Shown here: positions 38,956 through 48,733 of the stretch, one piece after another | Numbering within the stretch: the first letter of the stretch is position 1 | Layout: each line of letters begins with the position of its first letter | Assembly: GCF_018847975.1 (NCBI RefSeq) | Contig: NZ_CP072597.1 | Coordinates: forward strand, 1,589,001-1,653,000 | Direction of reading: 5' to 3' | DNA: 64,000 nucleotides | Source: Lysobacter sp. K5869 | GTDB taxonomy: Bacteria; Pseudomonadota; Gammaproteobacteria; Xanthomonadales; Xanthomonadaceae | Notes under the pieces: generated by a model | Told to the model about the DNA's origin: nothing | Databases searched by the model: none | Seen by the model: only the letters and a program-made list of their open reading frames with translations | Program-made: the position numbers and the translations under genes

Positions 38956-39040
38956 CGCGGTCGCGGCTCGCGCCGCTCCTACAGAGGGGGCTTCGGATCG
39001 ATCTGGGCTACCTGTAGGAGCGGCGCAAGCCGCGACCGCG
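38956..39040. repeat. REP family A pair upstream of RAYT gene and aceE
   Basis: CGCGGTCGCGGCTCGCGCC... (38956-38983), conserved spacer with CTTCGGATCGATCTGGGCT, inverse arm to 39040. The remaining 39041-39247 should hold the aceE promoter; I see no confident -10/-35 pair. Confidence 0.9.
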
Positions 39041-39247
39041 AACCCACCACCGCCAACGACCCCCAACCACACGCCCGCGTATCCACGCAGCAAGCGCCGC
39101 CACACCCCCAAAACCCCCTAGCCAAAACGGACTATCCCACCCCTCCGACCACCTAAAGCAAGCCGCCACGCACCCCCCGTTTGTTAGACTCGACGCTCTA
39201 ATCCGCCCCCACAAACACGAGGCGCGGCCACAGGGGCCGCGAGATCG

Positions 39248-41953
<2,706 letters not shown>

Positions 41954-41971
41954 GACTCGCTGGCACATCAG

Positions 41972-41998
41972 AAAAAGGCGGCCACTGGCCGCCTTTTT
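41972..41998 (+). terminator. Rho-independent terminator of aceE
   Basis: AAAAAGGCGGCC / GGCCGCCTTTTT with an ACT loop and T-run, 19 bp after the aceE stop. It marks the last native-looking sequence before the island. Confidence 0.93.
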
Positions 41999-42074
41999 TC
42001 TACGCCAAATGTAAGGCAATCTGTGCGTAATACTGAGCTAAAGCTGCCTAGCTCTCGACAGGGACGAAGTGACG

Positions 42075-42884
42075 ATGCAGGCGATAAAACCAATACTGCG
42101 ATGGGCAGGAAGTAAACAACGCTTGCTTCCATCTCTTTCGGCCCGGTGTCCCCGGGTGTTTAATAAATACTATGAGCCGTTTGCCGGATCTGCTGTGCTC
42201 TTTTTCCACTTGGATCCTCGGCGTGCAATGCTCGCTGACGTTAATCCAGATTTAATTAATTTCTATCGGGTGCTTAAAAGAGACCCGGATAGCTTGCACG
42301 AATTAGTATCTAATATTTCAGTGGGCGAGCGCGCATACTTGCGGATTAGGAAGCGTTTTGCCGAAGAGTCGGATCCCAAGTTAAGGGCTGGGTATTTTTG
42401 GTATTTGAACAGAAATTGCTTTAATGGATTGTATAGAACCAATCGGGATGGATATTTTAATGTGCCTCTAGGGAAGAAACTTCCCCCAATGCCGAGCATT
42501 GATCATGCCCGAGCCTGCGCCAAAAGATTGCGAAAAGCCTCTCTGAGGGCTTCAGACTATGAGAAAGTTATTGGTGAAGCGACAGATGGCGATTTCATTT
42601 ACGTAGATCCGCCTTATCGCCGCGCGTCATCTCGCGATCGTGGTGAATATGGCCCCGGAGCAATGGAAGATGCGGATCTGCATAGACTTATGTCTGCGCT
42701 TCAAAAGGCATCTGATCGAGGTGCCCTTATTCTATTTTCATATAATGCGGACGTGTCCGCTCATTTGCCCGGCTGGCGGCACGAGATTGTAAACGGTCGC
42801 TATTTAATCTCTGCGGATCCTCAGAGGCGCAGGCCAATTTCAGAATACACATCGTACAACTACAGTCTGGAAGCTAGGCTATGA
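42075..42884 (+). CDS. Dam-type DNA adenine-N6 methyltransferase
   Basis: 269 residues from ATG 42075 (an in-frame GTG at 42069 is possible; AGGGAC lies upstream). SAM motif RWAGSK/EPFAGSA near 9-41, NRNCFNGLYR near 114, and catalytic DPPY at 180-183, with FSYNAD near 223. These are the hallmarks of the D12/Dam family that methylates adenine in short palindromes. It overlaps the phosphoesterase gene by ATGA, so it is part of the cassette; it could protect self DNA from, or mark DNA for, the other components. Confidence 0.9.
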   Translation: MQAIKPILRWAGSKQRLLPSLSARCPRVFNKYYEPFAGSAVLFFHLDPRRAMLADVNPDLINFYRVLKRDPDSLHELVSNISVGERAYLRIRKRFAEESDPKLRAGYFWYLNRNCFNGLYRTNRDGYFNVPLGKKLPPMPSIDHARACAKRLRKASLRASDYEKVIGEATDGDFIYVDPPYRRASSRDRGEYGPGAMEDADLHRLMSALQKASDRGALILFSYNADVSAHLPGWRHEIVNGRYLISADPQRRRPISEYTSYNYSLEARL

Positions 42885-44098
42885 CTAGGAATGTCAAACT
42901 AGCCATTCTAAGTGACTTGCATTTTTCTAGCGACGAAAAAGGCAAGGATGAGACGCATGTTGTATTAAGTCGTCAGCATATCGCTAGACAACATCCGTAT
43001 CATGATTTGCTGCATCTAATAACTAAGGAAAAATTGACCGCTGATATTGTTTTATGCCCTGGGGATATAACTTTCCAGGCAGATCAGGCGGCTCTTGGGT
43101 ACGCATGGGGGGCGATCAATAATATTGCTGGGAAATTAGGTGCTCCCCATGTATTTGCGGCCACTGGGAATCATGACATTATTTCTAGGAATTCTGTAAC
43201 CTCTCCGGAGATATGGGAATATCTGAAGCAACTTGATCCGACGTATCCGTACCCAGGAGCGAACTTAGAGCAGCGACTATTCTATTGGGCCGAACATTTC
43301 TTAATCGCGGATGTTCAGGGGGTAAGAATTGTTGCTTTGAATACATGCAATTCCCATGCAAGAGGCGAGGCCGAGTTCCAGCATGGCCGAGTTACTGACT
43401 ATACGATTGAAAAATTGGAAAGTGAGCTTAAGGGGCTTGATGCGGCTAGTTTCAACATCCTTTTATGTCATCATCATCCAATGAGGCACCCGGACCTCAA
43501 TCAGTTTATTCCCGACTATAGCGAAATGCGACAAGGGCCGAAGCTGTTATCTAGGCTGGAGGCGAGCGGCCAGCCTTGGATGGTAGTTCATGGCCATAAG
43601 CATAGTCCAAGGCTAGATTACGCGCAGGGGCCTTCAGGTGGATCTCCTGTCGTATTTTCTGCAGGAAGTTTCAGCGCAGTGCTACCGCCGAACTATTTTT
43701 CTGGCGTTAGTAATCAGTTTTACATCGTTGAGCTGGACTTGGATTACATTGATTCAAATGGGACAGCCGGTATCGTTCACTCATGGGATTGGCGAGAAGG
43801 GCAGGGATGGATTCCCGCCCGTCAATTTGAGGGGTTAAAAGGTCGTATCCCAACGGGTGCGGGATTTGGATATGTATCCAATTCAGTGTCCGATGCAAAT
43901 AATATTGCGGCGAAATTTAATGGAAAGAAGCGTATTCAGTGGTCGAAGGTGGAGGCTGCCTTCCCGTGGATACGTTACGTAACTCCAGCCGATCTGGCTC
44001 GGATACTACAGCGCCTGAAGACGCACCATAAGCTGGATGCGTTAGTTGAGGACGGTGCAATTTATCCTAGTGAGTTACTCAAGGAGATTTCACCATGA
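42881..44098 (+). CDS. Calcineurin-like metallophosphoesterase
   Basis: 405 residues. All five metal/active-site blocks are present: SDLHF (Asp12, His14), GDI (61-63), GNHD (96-99), LCHHHP (near 196-200) and GHKH (238-241). After the catalytic domain (to about 300) a C-terminal extension of about 100 residues has no family I recognise. Such enzymes act as nucleases (Mre11/SbcD-like) or phosphodiesterases. Here, coupled by ATGA overlaps to a methyltransferase and an ATPase, a nuclease-like or nucleotide-cleaving role is plausible. AT-rich codons throughout. Confidence 0.85.
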   Translation: MTRNVKLAILSDLHFSSDEKGKDETHVVLSRQHIARQHPYHDLLHLITKEKLTADIVLCPGDITFQADQAALGYAWGAINNIAGKLGAPHVFAATGNHDIISRNSVTSPEIWEYLKQLDPTYPYPGANLEQRLFYWAEHFLIADVQGVRIVALNTCNSHARGEAEFQHGRVTDYTIEKLESELKGLDAASFNILLCHHHPMRHPDLNQFIPDYSEMRQGPKLLSRLEASGQPWMVVHGHKHSPRLDYAQGPSGGSPVVFSAGSFSAVLPPNYFSGVSNQFYIVELDLDYIDSNGTAGIVHSWDWREGQGWIPARQFEGLKGRIPTGAGFGYVSNSVSDANNIAAKFNGKKRIQWSKVEAAFPWIRYVTPADLARILQRLKTHHKLDALVEDGAIYPSELLKEISP

Positions 44099-45906
44099 AG
44101 AACTCGAACATCTTTGGTGAGCATTACAACGCTAGAGGTCTTACCCCTGAGAAGATTGCGAGTTCATTTGTTCCGCCCGCGCAGTTTGCGGAGGTTTCTG
44201 CCAGAGGTAATTGTGTACTCGTAGGTCCGCGGGGTAGCGGGAAGACAACTTTGTTGAGAATGTTGGATCCGCGAGCGCTGCATGCGTGGCGAAAGATCAC
44301 GGAGGGCGGGGTAAGTGCTCCCAACTATGTAGGGATATTTGTTCCTATTGATACGGCGTGGGTGAGCGCGTTAACCAATGCTACAAAATCTTTAGAAGCC
44401 TCACGTGCAGAGGCTGCGCACCTAACGATTTATACGCTGTCTATAGCTAGTGCACTGATAGATGTGATGCGTTGGCGTCTTTCTATTGGAAGCAGAGACA
44501 GTGAGCTCAATGTCCCCAGTGAAAGCATTGATGAAGTCGCTCTCGTCGAAGAGTTGAAAGCTCTTTGGATGCCAAAAAAAAGCGTGCGAAGTCTGCTTGA
44601 GCTCCGCGTTGCGGTAGCTTCTGAAATAGCTACTCTACCGAGGAAATGGAGTCTTTCAGCAGATGCTGCTGAATCAATTGGTAATTATCTAAATCCTCTA
44701 GAACTCACAGCAGCAGCATGCGAGATTTTTAATCTTCTTTCACGAGACGAAGGTAGGAAATGGGCGCTGCTTTGTGATGAACTGGAAATTGCTCCGGATC
44801 CGATTCAGCAAGTATTGTTTTCGGGGCTTAGAGCGGCGCCAGCACCCCTTTTACTAAAATACGCCCTTACGCCGAAACAACGGATTCCATTTGGTCAAGG
44901 CTCAGAGAGGCCTTTACCAGCTAATGATTATGATGTGGTTTCTCTTAGCTATGCGACTCGGGAGGAAGGTACTCCAGAAAGGGAGAGAGAGCAGTTTTGC
45001 GTAGCCTTGTGGCGGAGTTTGATCTTAGAAATTTGTCCGATGCAGACGGATGAGTTGAGTAATCCATTTCGGGTGCTTGAGAATCCAAATGTCGCCGCTC
45101 GAACAGATCGGAGGAGTGATGATGATCTGGAGGCAAAGTTTGGTGATATGTTTAGAGACCTGGCGGCGAAGGACGAAACCTTTAAGCGTTACGTTATTTC
45201 CAAAGGGGTTGATTTAGCCGATTTAAATACTGCCGATCAGAAGGTTCGTGATTCAGTAATTAGAAAAGTTAGGGCCGTTGCAGAAGTCAGAAATTTTTAT
45301 CTCACCTCTGGTGAGGGAGACAAATTAAGGAAGGTGCCGAGGCGAACTTTGGCTCCCTATTGTGGTGCAGAGCGGATATTCGCTGTTTCTGAAGGACATC
45401 CTCGTTGGCTCAAATACACGCTAGCATCTATGCTGTCATCTGTTACGAGTAAGGCAAAAATAAGAGTTGGGGACCAAAATAGAGAGCTAGAGCACTCGTT
45501 GCAGCGTATCGAGGCCCGTATTCGTGCGTTGCCCGCGGAAACGATGTCGACGAATGATTTAGTAGAGGCGATAGGGTGCTATTTCAAGGAACAAATTTTG
45601 GGCCCGCAGTTTAAGCCTGATCCGGTCCTTAGTTTTATTGCTGATAAAAATATAAGTAAAGATGTCGTGAGCTGCCTTGAGCAAGGTCTCTACATCGGCG
45701 CCATAATTCCCATGAAAGGCGATGCTTTTAATTTATTCACAAATGGTTTGATTGGCCATCGTTTTAGGTTGTCAAACTGGCTGGCCCCTCACTACAGACT
45801 TCCATTAGTAGCGGGTAAGGCCGCTAATTTATCCAGCATTTTATCGAATGCTGATATTGACGCCAAACAGTTTTCGCTGAGGCTTTCCGATGAACTTGTT
45901 CACTGA
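44095..45906 (+). CDS. P-loop ATPase (ORC/Cdc6-like AAA group)
   Basis: 603 residues. Walker A GPRGSGKT at 44-51, Walker B WALLCDELE with Asp228-Glu229, and a later KYALTPKQR strand as sensor-like region. The N-terminal SFVPPAQFAEVSARGNCVLVGPRGSGKTTLL is typical of defence-associated ATPases of the ORC-Cdc6/STAND-like class. The C-terminal 350 residues are helical and of unknown function. It overlaps both neighbours and probably gates the cassette's activity with ATP. Confidence 0.8.
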   Translation: MKNSNIFGEHYNARGLTPEKIASSFVPPAQFAEVSARGNCVLVGPRGSGKTTLLRMLDPRALHAWRKITEGGVSAPNYVGIFVPIDTAWVSALTNATKSLEASRAEAAHLTIYTLSIASALIDVMRWRLSIGSRDSELNVPSESIDEVALVEELKALWMPKKSVRSLLELRVAVASEIATLPRKWSLSADAAESIGNYLNPLELTAAACEIFNLLSRDEGRKWALLCDELEIAPDPIQQVLFSGLRAAPAPLLLKYALTPKQRIPFGQGSERPLPANDYDVVSLSYATREEGTPEREREQFCVALWRSLILEICPMQTDELSNPFRVLENPNVAARTDRRSDDDLEAKFGDMFRDLAAKDETFKRYVISKGVDLADLNTADQKVRDSVIRKVRAVAEVRNFYLTSGEGDKLRKVPRRTLAPYCGAERIFAVSEGHPRWLKYTLASMLSSVTSKAKIRVGDQNRELEHSLQRIEARIRALPAETMSTNDLVEAIGCYFKEQILGPQFKPDPVLSFIADKNISKDVVSCLEQGLYIGAIIPMKGDAFNLFTNGLIGHRFRLSNWLAPHYRLPLVAGKAANLSSILSNADIDAKQFSLRLSDELVH

Positions 45907-46798
45907 TCAAACTCAGCAGGGTACTCGGCATGACTTGGCCGTAGCGGCCTGCGGATATGAAACTCGGTCCAGATACGTTCTAGAGTGCACAGATATAAAT
46001 GCCTCAAAGAAAATATCATTTGGATATGGTCACGGCGAGGAACTGGCTTTTGAAGAAAACAGAAAGGCTTACTTGGGTTCTGGCTTCAACTTTGAAGCTG
46101 TACATGATGAAGCGTTTGAGGCGCGAATCCAGCGGCTCGTAGCGGAGGCAAGAATAGGCAAGGATTCGATTTCCGTTTTCTTGGATATTTCGTGCTTTAC
46201 ACGTTTGCGACTCGCGCAAATAGTCGAGGCTCTGATGACAACGGGGCCTTTCGTTCTCGATGTTTTCTATTCTCTGGCTGCGTTCTCGCGTCCAAGCGAA
46301 GTTGAGCCGACTAATCAGTTCCTCTGTCCTGTCTCAGGGGGGCTTTCCGGGTGGACTGGTGACGCGACAAAGGCGGTAGTTCTCGTGTCAGGTCTTGGCT
46401 ACGAGCAGATGATGGCGCTCGGGATAATTGAGCATATTGACCCCTATGAGGTTTGGCTCTTTTTCCCGCAATCGCCACTTAAAAGTTACGACGCCGCCGT
46501 AAGTAAGTCTAATGCGTTGTTGCTGCGTGAGATATCTGAATCGAATGTACTTACATATCCAGTCATGGATGGGCCAGTTTTGCTGAGAAAGCTCCTGCCG
46601 TTGGTAGGCTCTTTGAGGACTGAGTACAGGTGTATTTTGATGCCGCTGGGCCCTAAAATTTTCGCTTTCTGCGCGCTTCTAGCGGGTTGCGCGTATAGAG
46701 ACGTATCTGTGTGGCGAGCTAGTGCGGGTAAGCATTATCAGCCCAGAGATCGCTTGCCGTCCAAACATTCAGCTACTTTCCGCATTAGGTATGAATAG
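45890..46798 (+). CDS. Unknown protein, last gene of the island cassette
   Basis: 302 residues, overlapping the ATPase gene by 17 bp. I do not recognise the family. It looks like two Rossmann-like halves: each starts with a hydrophobic strand followed by GYE (DLAVAACGYETRS at 22-24, and VVLVSGLGYEQM at 170-172). The first half ends with SVFLDISCFTRLRLAQIVEAL, and the second with CILMPLGPKIFAFCALLAG, a pattern reminiscent of ligand-binding CARF-type domains. No signal peptide or membrane helix. Likely a sensor or effector of the system. Confidence 0.7.
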   Translation: MNLFTDQTQQGTRHDLAVAACGYETRSRYVLECTDINASKKISFGYGHGEELAFEENRKAYLGSGFNFEAVHDEAFEARIQRLVAEARIGKDSISVFLDISCFTRLRLAQIVEALMTTGPFVLDVFYSLAAFSRPSEVEPTNQFLCPVSGGLSGWTGDATKAVVLVSGLGYEQMMALGIIEHIDPYEVWLFFPQSPLKSYDAAVSKSNALLLREISESNVLTYPVMDGPVLLRKLLPLVGSLRTEYRCILMPLGPKIFAFCALLAGCAYRDVSVWRASAGKHYQPRDRLPSKHSATFRIRYE

Positions 46799-46851
46799 TT
46801 TGGCCGATAGATGAATTCTTGTGGTCTACAGATTTTTGCCTTTAGTTCCCT

Positions 46852-46868
46852 ATTACGATTATCGTAAT
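46852..46868. promoter_or_regulatory. Perfect 8+1+8 palindrome, probable XRE operator
   Basis: ATTACGAT-T-ATCGTAAT, immediately upstream of and touching the TTG start of the XRE gene. Small XRE regulators commonly bind such AT-rich palindromes at their own promoters, so autoregulation, and perhaps control of adjacent genes, is likely. Confidence 0.65.
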
Positions 46869-47197
46869 TGACGTTAAGTCGAGCTCTGAGGATTATTCGA
46901 GTGAGTGCTTCTGTTTACTCGATAGGGCTTAAGGAGCTGGGCATGTCTGTAGGTTTGCCGCAAGAAACGGCCGCGGTCCGCATCAACCGCTACGAAAAGG
47001 GCGTCCACGACGCCGATCTGGCCACCGCGCGCCGCATCGCGCAGTCGCTGGGCGTCCCGCTCGCCTTCCTCTACGCCGACACCGACGTGCTGGCCGAGGC
47101 CATCCTGACCCTGGGCCTGCTGTCCAAGTCCGAGCAGCGCAAGGCCGTGGCCGACCTCAAGGCCCGGCTGGCGCAGGCGGGCGGGGCGGGCGATTAG
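46868..47197 (+). CDS. XRE-family helix-turn-helix regulator (composite gene)
   Basis: 109 residues from TTG 46868 (GTG 46901 possible). HTH region SRALRIIR...LKELGMSVGLPQETAAVRINRYEKG with C-terminal dimer helix LAEAILTLGLLSKSEQRK. The family's helix 1-2 region here is irregular (SASVYSIG). The first 90 bp are AT-rich like the island, the rest is GC-rich like the host, so the island border lies within the gene near 46955 and the 5' end may be foreign. Confidence 0.8.
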   Translation: MTLSRALRIIRVSASVYSIGLKELGMSVGLPQETAAVRINRYEKGVHDADLATARRIAQSLGVPLAFLYADTDVLAEAILTLGLLSKSEQRKAVADLKARLAQAGGAGD

Positions 47198-47275
47198 GGC
47201 CGGTCGCGCGTTCGCGGCGATGCGATCGCGCCCCGCGCGTAGACTCCGCCGATGGTCCCTGAGACGGAGCCGGCG

Positions 47276-47524
47276 ATGACGCCACTGCACTATCACGCGG
47301 GCCCGCCGGTTCGGCTGGGCGACCGCGTCCGCTGGGGCGACGAGGGGCAGGGGACCGTCGTGGTCATGGTCGCCGAGCAGACCGCGCTGCCCGGTTATGT
47401 CGCCGCGGAGTGGGACTATCGGGTCCTCGGCTGCATGATCTCGGTCGAGGCGGCCGGGCTGTTTTATTACGACGCCGAGGGGCTGGCGCACGACGCCAAC
47501 CTGGTGTTGCTCGCTCGGGCCTGA
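47276..47524 (+). CDS. Hypothetical protein, 82 residues
   Basis: ATG 47276 behind CGGAG at proper distance (upstream in-frame ATG 47252 is less likely). LGDRVRWGDEGQGTVVVMVAEQTALPGY resembles a small beta-barrel (SH3/KOW-like) fold, with AAEWDYRVLGCMISVEAAGLFYYD following. Function unknown. Native GC-rich codons. Confidence 0.7.
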   Translation: MTPLHYHAGPPVRLGDRVRWGDEGQGTVVVMVAEQTALPGYVAAEWDYRVLGCMISVEAAGLFYYDAEGLAHDANLVLLARA

Positions 47525-47782
47525 GCGGGTGAGCGGCGTCGGATCAGGCCGGCCCCTGCCGGATTCGCAGCCTTCCGTTCTCTGTCTGCGCTTTCGGGCG
47601 AGTTGGGTCGATGGGCGCGAGTTCGCTCGGGACTGGCCGGCCCGGTTGGATGGCGGTTGGACCGATGCGGGACTCGCGAGTGCGTCGTGGTTCCTTTGCT
47701 ATTGCGGTATCGCGCTTGCGATAGCCCGGTCGGCCTGCTGCAGAACGGGGCAGGCACCTGAGCATCCCGAATCGGCTCTCGT

Positions 47783-47971
47783 GAGTCCGAAATTTGCTTA
47801 CGCGAGTCGGGATTTGCTTCATGCGAGTCCGGATTTGCTCGACGCAGCTCCTAAATTTGCTTATGCGAGTCCCGATTTGCTTCATGCGAGCCCGAAATTT
47901 GCTCACGCGAGTCCGGATTTGCTTCACGTGAGTCCGAAATTTGCTCATGCGAGAACAAATTTTGCTTACGC
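47783..47971. repeat. 21-bp minisatellite, nine units plus a partial tenth
   Basis: Nine exact-length 21-bp units, GAGTCC followed by GAAATTTGCTTACGC or a GGATTTGCTTCATGC variant; the two variants partly alternate. A broken tenth unit starts at 47972. As the period is a multiple of three it codes 7-residue repeats in open frames on both strands (SPKFAYA/SPDLLHA on +, SKFRTRV-type on -). Neither frame has a convincing start or flanking protein, so no gene is called. Confidence 0.85.
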
Positions 47972-48316
47972 GAGTCCTAAAAAGCTTTAACGATCGAGCT
48001 CTCGCGGCTTCCGATGTCCCTCGGAGCTGCTTCGATAAAGCTTTTTGCTGCTTTGAAGCCACACAAACTTCGTCCCTGCCGAAGTTCGCGTACCGAAACT
48101 GCCTAAAGCAGCATGGCCGTTGACGAGGCTCTAAGACGCGAAAGCCTGGTTCTGAGCGCGCCGCTCGCCCCGGGGTGCGCAGATTTGACGGCGTCCCTAT
48201 GCCTATCCAAATAAGCTCCGACCGGGCATGTTAAGCGCTCGACGGCGCTGTCAGTTCTCGTGGCTCTCAACGCCTCCTTATCAAGGCTGCGCTCCCAAAA
48301 CAAACGGATTCGACTT
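47972..48316. other. Intergenic, nothing recognised
   Basis: 345 bp of intermediate composition between the minisatellite and the lipoprotein gene. Short frames only. It should hold the promoter of the lipoprotein/effector pair, but no confident promoter box is visible. Confidence 0.5.
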
Positions 48317-48676
48317 ATGAATGGATGCAGTCCTCAGCAGCTACTTCAAAAGACGCTCTTTCTCATTGCGTCGCTGGCATTCGCTGGCTGCTCCGTCGTA
48401 AGCAGCCAGCCGCCGATCTATGCGGGCGATCTGCAGATCAAGACGGTCGGTCGAGATGTTCTGCCATCACAAGCGCTGACGAAGGAAGGCAACCCGTTCA
48501 ACGGTGTCGCGTACAACACCCTGTCTGGTGACAGAGAGCCGCGCAGTTGCACGGAATGGGAAGGAGGGTTCGTTAACGGCGTCCCCACAGGAGAGTTCCT
48601 GTTGTACTCGAACTGCGGAAAGCTGGATTCGCACTGGCGTTTTGAAAAAGGGCAGTGGGTAAAGGTCGAGAAATAG
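48317..48676 (+). CDS. Lipoprotein, probable immunity partner (X-Tfi-like) of the next gene
   Basis: 119 residues. Signal peptide with lipobox LAFAGCS gives a lipidated Cys25, so it is a periplasm-facing lipoprotein. The mature part has NPFNGVAYN, WEGGFVNGVPTGEFLLYSNCGKLDS, a MORN-like toggle pattern. Xanthomonadales type IV effectors that kill bacteria are often encoded with a lipoprotein inhibitor, and the next gene codes such an effector 57 bp downstream, so an immunity role is inferred. A longer reading to 48260 lacks the signal peptide at its start. Confidence 0.75.
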   Translation: MNGCSPQQLLQKTLFLIASLAFAGCSVVSSQPPIYAGDLQIKTVGRDVLPSQALTKEGNPFNGVAYNTLSGDREPRSCTEWEGGFVNGVPTGEFLLYSNCGKLDSHWRFEKGQWVKVEK

Positions 48677-48733
48677 GTGTCTTGAAGCAGTTGGTGCTCA
48701 CAAGCGAGTGCTACACAAAGGAGAAGTAACGTC

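Larger units (their letters stand above)
42002..46955. other. AT-richer acquired island (candidate defence cassette)
   Basis: From just after the aceE terminator to within the XRE gene, codon usage and base composition shift abruptly from about 70 % GC style to near-balanced, with frequent TTT, AAA, ATT and AGA codons. Four genes on one strand overlap by 4, 4 and 17 bp. No integrase, transposase or obvious flanking repeats are present, so entry by homologous exchange is more likely than by site-specific integration. All base-composition statements are by eye. Confidence 0.8.

Noticed and set aside
34330..39040. Series of family A palindromes as CRISPR or as ordinary terminators only
   Set aside because: They are spaced irregularly between genes, come in inverted pairs and accompany a RAYT gene, so REP is the better reading; some may still terminate transcription.
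42002..46955. Prophage or integrative element
   Set aside because: No integrase, phage structural gene, tRNA target or flanking direct repeat was seen; composition alone does not support a phage.
47783..47971. CRISPR array
   Set aside because: Units are directly joined 21-mers with no spacers, and no cas genes are present.
47529..47990. 153-residue plus-strand frame over the minisatellite (and the 172-residue minus frame)
   Set aside because: GTG start without ribosome site, unrelated front part, and the repeat period alone explains why both strands stay open.
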